10,308 bases of DNA from contig CAMYQS010000028.1 of the NCBI GenBank assembly GCA_947296835.1, forward strand, positions 1 through 10,308. Reading direction: 5' to 3'. Origin of the DNA: an uncultured Atopostipes sp. (GTDB taxonomy: Bacteria > Bacillota > Bacilli > Lactobacillales > Carnobacteriaceae_A). The notes under the pieces were generated by a model. It did not search any database. It was not told where the DNA came from and was given only the letters and a program-made list of their open reading frames with translations. The translations under genes and the position numbers were made by a program. Below, piece after piece: positions 5,947 through 10,308 of this stretch; position 1 is the stretch's first letter, and each line of letters begins with the position of its first letter.

Positions 5947-7404
5947 CTATTCTGATTGTTTATAACTTCCAAAGTGTGGGCCAATGCCAGTGTCTCCACG
6001 CCAATCTAAAAGTTGTGAGACCGTGACGAATGAGTAGCCTTGGTTTTTAAGGTTCTTTAATACGTTGGGCAGGGCAGCTGCTGTTGCATCATGGATATCG
6101 TGCATTAAGATGATTGAACCGTTAGTAGTCATTGAAAGAATTTCGTGGCTGATTGATGTGGCATTTTTTGTCTTCCAATCTAAGGAGTCGACTGACCACA
6201 TAATAATCGGTAAGTTGTAATTGGTTGCTTGAGTGACTAAGTTATCATTATAGGCACCATATGGTGGTCGAAATCCAGTAGGGTATCGACCAATAATCTC
6301 AAATATACGTTGATTTGTCGTCTCAAGTTCTTTGCTGATCCGACTCGTATCTACTTTTGATAAGTCGGGGTGCGTGTTTGTGTGGTTACCAATCTCATGG
6401 CCTTCTTCTGCTATACGTTGAACTAAACTAGGGTAGTAGTCTACTTGAATACCCAACATAAAGAAGGTTGCTTTCGCATCATATTCTTTTAGAGTATTTA
6501 GTACGCTATCTGTGACTGTTTGGTGAGGGCCATCGTCAAACGTTAGCGCAACGTATTTCCCGTCTGGATCGAGTGGTTCTTGTTCAGGTCTCTCAATCAC
6601 ATCTGTTTCTTCAGGTTCCACCGGAAACTCTAGTGTTAATAGTTTATGTTTTTTATCAGAAATTAAGTGTTGAATTTTTTCGATTGGTAGAGCTAATTGG
6701 ATAACACCAGCTTCTCCAGCAGCTATTTCATATTCATTCCAATAAAGAATAAGTGCCTCTTCAGTGATCGACCACTTCATATCATCAAAGCTAGCTAGAC
6801 TTTCGACTAGTTCATCTTCTATAACTTTAGCCTGTAACTCTTTATCTTCTGCGAGCTGTTCCAGAATAATTTGTGTGAGTTCTTCTTTATTTTCATCTGT
6901 TTCTTCTATAAAGTCTGTCAGAAGATAAAGTCGGTCTTCTTCTATATTAATCGTAAAGACTTTTATGTCACTTACCCCATTTGCGCCACCGGTCATTTCG
7001 TGTTTTGAAAAAATCAAATTATAAATGGTGTCAGAAATCGGTTTTGTTTTGAGGTTCATGTTTAGAGTAGCTGTTCGACCAAGAACGGCATTTTTTTCTG
7101 CGTCGCTAATGAATTGTTTTTTACTATCTTCAATCCATGATTGAATAGTGTTCGTTAGATCGGGACTATCCGTTTTTAATGAGTGAATCGCATAGATATA
7201 TTTATCAGTAGAGGCAGTAACTGTCTCTAAGTGTAGACCAGGGTATTTACTTTCTGTGGTTTCGATTTGCTCAGTCACAATCTCATCTTCTTCATTCATC
7301 TTAGCATCTGTACGATAACCAGATGAGATGTAAAAGCCAATCAGAGTAAGCATAAAAATTAGGACACCAGACATTAATAATCTGCGTCGAGTTGTTGTAT
7401 TCAT
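5947..7404 (-). CDS. pgdA: Membrane-anchored polysaccharide deacetylase, PgdA-like peptidoglycan GlcNAc deacetylase
   Basis: A 485-aa protein likely to remove acetyl groups from peptidoglycan N-acetylglucosamine on the outer face of the membrane, which in relatives confers lysozyme resistance. A basic start (NTTTRRR) and one hydrophobic segment (about 9-29) make a signal anchor with no lipobox. A linker leads to a DUF3298/RsiV-like region (about 85-245, with GGANG and YEIAAGEAG), as in pneumococcal PgdA and PdaC. The NodB domain (about 283-467) is complete: TFDDGP (D290 base, D291 metal), HTNTHP (H341 and H345 metal), RPPYG (379-383), DSLDW (406-410) and LMHD (H435 acid). Length is close to the 463 aa of pneumococcal PgdA. 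ATG has AGGAGG (complement of 7413-7418) eight bases upstream. It is a single-gene unit with its own promoter and terminator. PdaC-type activity on MurNAc or another glycan is the alternative. Confidence 0.88.
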   Translation of the reverse strand: MNTTTRRRLLMSGVLIFMLTLIGFYISSGYRTDAKMNEEDEIVTEQIETTESKYPGLHLETVTASTDKYIYAIHSLKTDSPDLTNTIQSWIEDSKKQFISDAEKNAVLGRTATLNMNLKTKPISDTIYNLIFSKHEMTGGANGVSDIKVFTINIEEDRLYLLTDFIEETDENKEELTQIILEQLAEDKELQAKVIEDELVESLASFDDMKWSITEEALILYWNEYEIAAGEAGVIQLALPIEKIQHLISDKKHKLLTLEFPVEPEETDVIERPEQEPLDPDGKYVALTFDDGPHQTVTDSVLNTLKEYDAKATFFMLGIQVDYYPSLVQRIAEEGHEIGNHTNTHPDLSKVDTSRISKELETTNQRIFEIIGRYPTGFRPPYGAYNDNLVTQATNYNLPIIMWSVDSLDWKTKNATSISHEILSMTTNGSIILMHDIHDATAAALPNVLKNLKNQGYSFVTVSQLLDWRGDTGIGPHFGSYKQSE

Positions 7405-7431
7405 TACTAGAACCTCCTAAATGTCTTGCTA

Positions 7432-7460
7432 ATAATAGCACTTTGCTCAGTTATTATCAA
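7432..7460 (-). promoter_or_regulatory. Sigma-A promoter of the deacetylase gene
   Basis: On the - strand, TTGATA (complement of 7455-7460), a 17-bp spacer and TATTAT (complement of 7432-7437) form a good housekeeping promoter, giving a short leader with the AGGAGG site. Confidence 0.7.
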
Positions 7461-7465
7461 TGAAT

Positions 7466-7516
7466 AAAAAAGTAAAAACAGTCAATCCTTTCATACAAAT
7501 ATGGAAGGTGACTGTT
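7466..7516 (-). terminator. Rho-independent terminator of azlCD
   Basis: On the - strand, a long stem (8 bp AACAGTCA/TGACTGTT, a 2-nt bulge, then CCTT/AAGG and a short CAT/ATG extension) is followed by T-runs (TTTTTACTTTTTT). It lies 26 bp past the azlD stop and just before the deacetylase promoter. Confidence 0.82.
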
Positions 7517-7541
7517 TCTATAAATAAAAGATATTTAACCG

Positions 7542-7868
7542 TTATGCGAAGCCCCAAACCATTAATACAATGGCGAGAACACCGACAATCATCGATACAA
7601 AGAGGTTATCCATTTTGGCCGCAATAAAGGCGACTATAATAGAAGGAATGAGTTTTAAGTTCTCAAGCGGGTGAATTAAAAACTGATCTTCCCAGAAGAA
7701 TATATCCGTGAATACTAGGGCACTGAATATGGTGACTGGGATATAAGACATCCAACGTATCAGTTCAGGTGAGAAGTCTCTATCTTTTAAGAGATATAAA
7801 GGTAGAATACGTGGAATCATGCCAGATAGACCTAAGCCAATCGCTAGGAGCCATTGATTATCAACCAT
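7542..7868 (-). CDS. azlD: AzlD, small subunit of branched-chain amino acid exporter
   Basis: A 108-aa hydrophobic protein with about four membrane segments (for example LLAIGLGLSGMIPRILPLYL and MIVGVLAIVLMVWGF) and the family's short polar loop LKDRDFSPELIRWMSYIPV. It forms the exporter with AzlC; in Bacillus subtilis AzlCD confers 4-azaleucine resistance by efflux. I chose the ATG at 7868 because the frame's longer extension (to 7934) is polar and un-AzlD-like, while GAAGGAGG lies nine bases before 7868 and MVDNQWLL is a normal AzlD start. It overlaps the 3' end of azlC by 8 nt, with its ribosome binding site inside azlC, indicating coupled translation. A strong terminator follows. Confidence 0.9.
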   Translation of the reverse strand: MVDNQWLLAIGLGLSGMIPRILPLYLLKDRDFSPELIRWMSYIPVTIFSALVFTDIFFWEDQFLIHPLENLKLIPSIIVAFIAAKMDNLFVSMIVGVLAIVLMVWGFA

Positions 7869-8559
7869 TAAGAACGACCTCCTTCGAACGATTGTCGAGT
7901 GCGTAACCGACAAATGACCCAATGACTGCCGCAAAAACTAATGCTAAGTTGTTCTGGAAAATCAATTTTAAAATAATAGCTAGAATTCCAGAAGTTAACC
8001 CCGCAATAATAAACGTCTTTGAAACTAAGTTCCCGACCATCAAACTAATGAACATCGCTGTCATCAAATAGTTGATGATTGTCGTTGGAATATTGACGGC
8101 TCCGCCAATCATTCCGCCCGCCCATGTACTCACTACCCATGTAAGGTAAGCGATGAGATTCGCATATAGCGCGTTGTTTGCGCTCCATTCTGGATTATGT
8201 TCAAACTGATATAAGTTAACCCCATATGTTTCATCTGCGGTTGTTTGACCAAATAGTGCTAAAAATATTTTTGATCGTCCTCGTACATACTGCGATAAGC
8301 TAGACGTCATTAAAGACATACGTAAACTGAGGAATAGGTTAAGCGTAATAATCGAAATAACAGAAGCACCCGCACCAATCATCGAGCTTGTCATGAATTG
8401 ACCAGCACCTGTAAAAGCCAGTAGACTCATCGTTAAAATCCCACCAGGCGTCATGCCGATACGCTCCAAGGCGATTCCACATGCAATGCCTAAAGGAATA
8501 TAACTCATCGCAACAAATACAATTTTTTGAAAACTATCCAATAGATTTTTTCTCTCCAT
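7861..8559 (-). CDS. azlC: AzlC, large subunit of branched-chain amino acid exporter
   Basis: An inner-membrane protein of about 232 aa with five to seven hydrophobic segments and AzlC family landmarks: SYIPLGIACGIALERIG near the N-terminus, LLAFTGAGQFMTSSM, a central loop LFGQTTADETYGV, and TTIINYLMTAMFISLM. It works with AzlD to export branched-chain amino acids or analogues. Two ATGs lie six bases apart (8565 and 8559). The GAGGG ribosome site abuts the first and is six bases from the second, so 8559 is preferred; the longer form would add Met-Leu. The 3' end overlaps azlD by 8 nt, giving a two-gene operon. The gene is divergent from the FNR-box promoter at 8645, with 85 bp between; I see no convincing promoter for azlC in that gap. 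No T-box leader is evident. Confidence 0.9.
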   Translation of the reverse strand: MERKNLLDSFQKIVFVAMSYIPLGIACGIALERIGMTPGGILTMSLLAFTGAGQFMTSSMIGAGASVISIITLNLFLSLRMSLMTSSLSQYVRGRSKIFLALFGQTTADETYGVNLYQFEHNPEWSANNALYANLIAYLTWVVSTWAGGMIGGAVNIPTTIINYLMTAMFISLMVGNLVSKTFIIAGLTSGILAIILKLIFQNNLALVFAAVIGSFVGYALDNRSKEVVLNG

Positions 8560-8644
8560 TAACATCCCTCAGTTTCTAAATAGTTTCATTATTCTATCAT
8601 ATTCTAAGATAAAAAACCTGATATTAACTGAATAGTTAGGATTG

Positions 8645-8686
8645 TTGATGTAGATCAATTCGTATCGGAGTTGGGGTTGCTATACT
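8645..8686 (+). promoter_or_regulatory. FNR/CRP-type box plus -10, promoter of second HMA gene
   Basis: TTGATGTAGATCAA (8645-8658) and TATACT (8681-8686) repeat the 36-bp geometry seen at the other three sites, with the palindrome at about -41.5 and a poor -35 position (ATTCGT). The leader is about 30 nt. The box lies in the divergent gap with azlC and might also affect that gene. Confidence 0.8.
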
Positions 8687-8722
8687 TGGTTTACAAATCA
8701 GAACTGAAGGAGAGGAATCACC

Positions 8723-8938
8723 GTGGATCATACAACTTTACAGTTAGAGAAATTAACTTGTCCTTCTTGCATGCAGAAAATTACTGATACCGTAAATGAG
8801 TTAAAGGGGGTAGAAAATACGAAGGTTTTATTTGACCGCAGTAAAGCGCGCGTGTTTTTTGATGAGGCTTTAATTTCAGAAAAAGAGATTATTCATGAAA
8901 TCATTAAATTAGGCTATGACGCTAAGAAGACGGATTAA
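8723..8938 (+). CDS. Stand-alone HMA-domain metallochaperone (CopZ-like), copy 2
   Basis: A 71-aa single HMA domain with metal loop LTCPSC (C13, C16), the secondary-structure pattern of CopZ and the terminal EIIHEIIKLGYDA. It starts at a GTG (8723) with GAAGGAGAGG upstream; no better start exists because the N-terminal strand of the fold (TTLQLEKL) begins immediately. It is a paralogue of the 77-aa protein at 4622, sharing QLE-x-LTCPSC-[LM]-QKI and the LGY end, but diverged elsewhere, so the duplication is old or the two have specialised. It lies 105 bp before the P1B ATPase gene with no terminator between, so the ATPase can be made from both promoters. The likely role is delivering a metal ion to that ATPase, which has no N-terminal HMA domain; the metal is not known. 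Confidence 0.93.
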   Translation: MDHTTLQLEKLTCPSCMQKITDTVNELKGVENTKVLFDRSKARVFFDEALISEKEIIHEIIKLGYDAKKTD

Positions 8939-8956
8939 TAGAGAAATGGATTGAAG

Positions 8957-8998
8957 TTGATGTGCGTCAATTCTTAAATATTTCGCACCGACTATATT
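8957..8998 (+). promoter_or_regulatory. FNR/CRP-type box plus -10, promoter of P1B ATPase gene
   Basis: TTGATGTGCGTCAA (8957-8970, one mismatch in the right half) and TATATT (8993-8998) keep the exact 36-bp spacing. The -35 position (ATTCTT) is poor. The leader is about 39 nt and carries a GGGGGA site. As the least perfect palindrome of the four, it may bind the regulator more weakly. Confidence 0.77.
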
Positions 8999-9043
8999 AT
9001 AGGTACATACAGACAAGTAGAGAAAAAACAGGGGGAATTATTC

Positions 9044-10308
9044 ATGCAACAGAAAATATTAAGAAGCAAAAATCAAATCACATTAATTTCAGGAATTTTA
9101 ATTGCTATTGGGTTTATCGCACACTTTGGATTCGCTAATGAACAAATTTTTAACATCGCGTTTATTATCGCATCGATTATTGGTGTAGCGCCCATCGCAA
9201 TCCAAGCTTATCAAGCGCTAAAAGTTAAAGTGATCTCGATCGATGTGTTAGTCACTATCGCCGTAATCGGAGCGTTCATGATTCAAAACTATGAAGAATC
9301 AGCGATTGTTACCTTCCTCTTCTTATTTGGTAGCTGGTTAGAAGCTCGTACGTTGAACTCGACTCGTTCAGCGATTAAAGAATTGACTGAAATGGCTCCC
9401 GAAGTTGCATTCAAACAAATGGAGAATGGCGAATTTGAAGAAGTTGATATCTGGGATGTTGATGAAGGTGACATTTTACAGGTCCGTACCGGTGGAAAAG
9501 TACCAGTAGATGGGACAGTTGTTATTGGGGAAGGTCACATTAACGAAGCGAGTATTACAGGTGAAGCAGATCCGGTTCGGAAAGAAATGGAATCCGAGGT
9601 TTTTGCAGGAACGATTTTAGAAAACGGAACGATTCAAATTCGTGCAGATCGTGTTGGTGAAGACACAACATTTGGTAAGATTATTGAGCTGGTTGAAGAA
9701 GCACAAGATTCAAAATCAGCAGCAGAGCGTTTTATCGATAAATTTTCACAATGGTATACACCAGCCGTTTTAGTTGGGGCTTTCATTACATGGATTATTT
9801 CACAAGATATTGAACTGGCAATCACCGTTCTTGTTTTAGGTTGTCCTGGAGCATTAGTTATTGGGGTGCCCGTTTCAAACGTTGCTGGAATTGGTAATGG
9901 TGCGAAAAATGGTATTTTATTCAAAGGTTCAGAAACGTTCCAAGACTTAGCAAAAGTCGACGCCATTTTATTTGATAAAACAGGTACATTAACAGTCGGG
10001 AACCCAGAAGTTGCAGAGTTCAAAACATATGGTGATGCTGACTTGGCATTAAGTTATTTAGCGAGTGTTGAAGGCGAATCGGACCACCCCCTCGCAAAAG
10101 CCGTTTTAAGTGAACTGAATGCTATTCAAATGTACGATGTCGATGAAACGGATGTTGTGAAAGGTGGCGGAATCGTAGCAGAAGTAAACGGTAGCCGCGT
10201 GGCAGTTGGTAATGTTGCCTTAATGGAACAAGAGAATGTCGAAATAAGTGCAGCGGCACGTGAGGATTTCGCAGCTTATGAAAAACGTGGAAACTCATTA
10301 GTTATTAC
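9044..10308 (+). CDS. P1B-type heavy-metal ATPase with CPG motif, 3' end outside window
   Basis: Membrane P-type ATPase that should move a transition or heavy metal ion across the membrane using ATP. 421 codons are visible and about 200 more are expected. Order: four hydrophobic segments within the first 100 residues, starting almost at once (ITLISGILIAIGFIAHFGF), so there is no N-terminal HMA or His-rich domain; actuator domain with TGE (172-174); membrane segments near 245-285 with the metal-site motif C267-P268-G269 (LGCPGALVIGVPVSN); phosphorylation site D311-KTGT; and the P1B-specific SDHPLAKA with H348-P349. ATG 9044 has GGGGGA upstream. CPG differs from the CPC (Cu or Zn/Cd), CPH, SPC and TPC motifs of the classified subgroups, so the metal cannot be assigned. 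The HMA gene just upstream probably supplies the missing domain's function, and an FNR-type box controls the gene. Confidence 0.93.
   Translation, partial: MQQKILRSKNQITLISGILIAIGFIAHFGFANEQIFNIAFIIASIIGVAPIAIQAYQALKVKVISIDVLVTIAVIGAFMIQNYEESAIVTFLFLFGSWLEARTLNSTRSAIKELTEMAPEVAFKQMENGEFEEVDIWDVDEGDILQVRTGGKVPVDGTVVIGEGHINEASITGEADPVRKEMESEVFAGTILENGTIQIRADRVGEDTTFGKIIELVEEAQDSKSAAERFIDKFSQWYTPAVLVGAFITWIISQDIELAITVLVLGCPGALVIGVPVSNVAGIGNGAKNGILFKGSETFQDLAKVDAILFDKTGTLTVGNPEVAEFKTYGDADLALSYLASVEGESDHPLAKAVLSELNAIQMYDVDETDVVKGGGIVAEVNGSRVAVGNVALMEQENVEISAAAREDFAAYEKRGNSLVI

Noticed and set aside
7869..7934. N-terminal extension of AzlD from an upstream start
   Set aside because: The extension is polar, lies inside azlC, and the 7868 ATG has a strong GAAGGAGG site and a normal AzlD N-terminus.
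8566..8644. azlC promoter or T-box leader on the - strand
   Set aside because: Several TATGAT/TAGAAT-like -10 candidates exist but none has a -35 at proper spacing, and the region is too short for a T-box.
9289..10023. Two - strand open frames (9289-9474 and 9634-10023) within the ATPase gene
   Set aside because: Antisense to conserved P-type ATPase motifs; Ser/Thr-rich, random-looking products.

Overview
The window looks like a chromosomal stretch from a low-GC Firmicute of the order Lactobacillales, probably a Carnobacteriaceae- or Enterococcaceae-like organism. The evidence is the AT-rich base composition, the strong AGGAGG-type ribosome binding sites, a lactose-6-phosphate/tagatose-6-phosphate pathway (LacG, LacC), an AzlCD pair and a PgdA-like deacetylase. 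No rRNA, tRNA, CRISPR array or intact insertion sequence was seen.

Left part (1-4116, + strand): a sugar-utilisation region. It starts inside lacG (6-phospho-beta-galactosidase), followed by a second, divergent GH1 phospho-glycosidase, then the 3' remnant of an unidentified gene whose stop codon overlaps the start of lacC (tagatose-6-phosphate kinase). A strong terminator closes it. LacG releases galactose-6-phosphate from PTS-imported lactose phosphate and LacC acts two steps later. The isomerase, aldolase and transporter genes of the pathway are not in the window.

Two flanking blocks (4145-4909 and 8645-10308, + strand) appear to form one regulon. Each of four genes has a TTGAT-N4-RTCAA palindrome (the FNR-type half-site arrangement) whose first base lies exactly 36 bp before a TATACT/TATATT -10 box. 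This places the palindrome at about -41.5, the position of class II activation. The genes encode a 99-aa His-rich protein of unknown function, two paralogous stand-alone HMA (CopZ-like, CPSC) metallochaperones, and a P1B-type metal ATPase with no N-terminal metal-binding domain and a CPG instead of CPC/CPH/SPC membrane motif. The simplest reading is an FNR/CRP-family-controlled metal-handling system, with the chaperones doing the job usually done by the ATPase's own N-terminal domain. This is the most interesting content of the window.

Between the two blocks (4910-8640) lie a PH/SHOCT-domain protein, the 3' relic of a DNA cytosine-5 methyltransferase, a membrane-anchored PgdA-like peptidoglycan deacetylase on the - strand with a good promoter, and azlC-azlD (branched-chain amino acid exporter, - strand, overlapping). 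The relics suggest gene loss around both the lac region and the middle segment.
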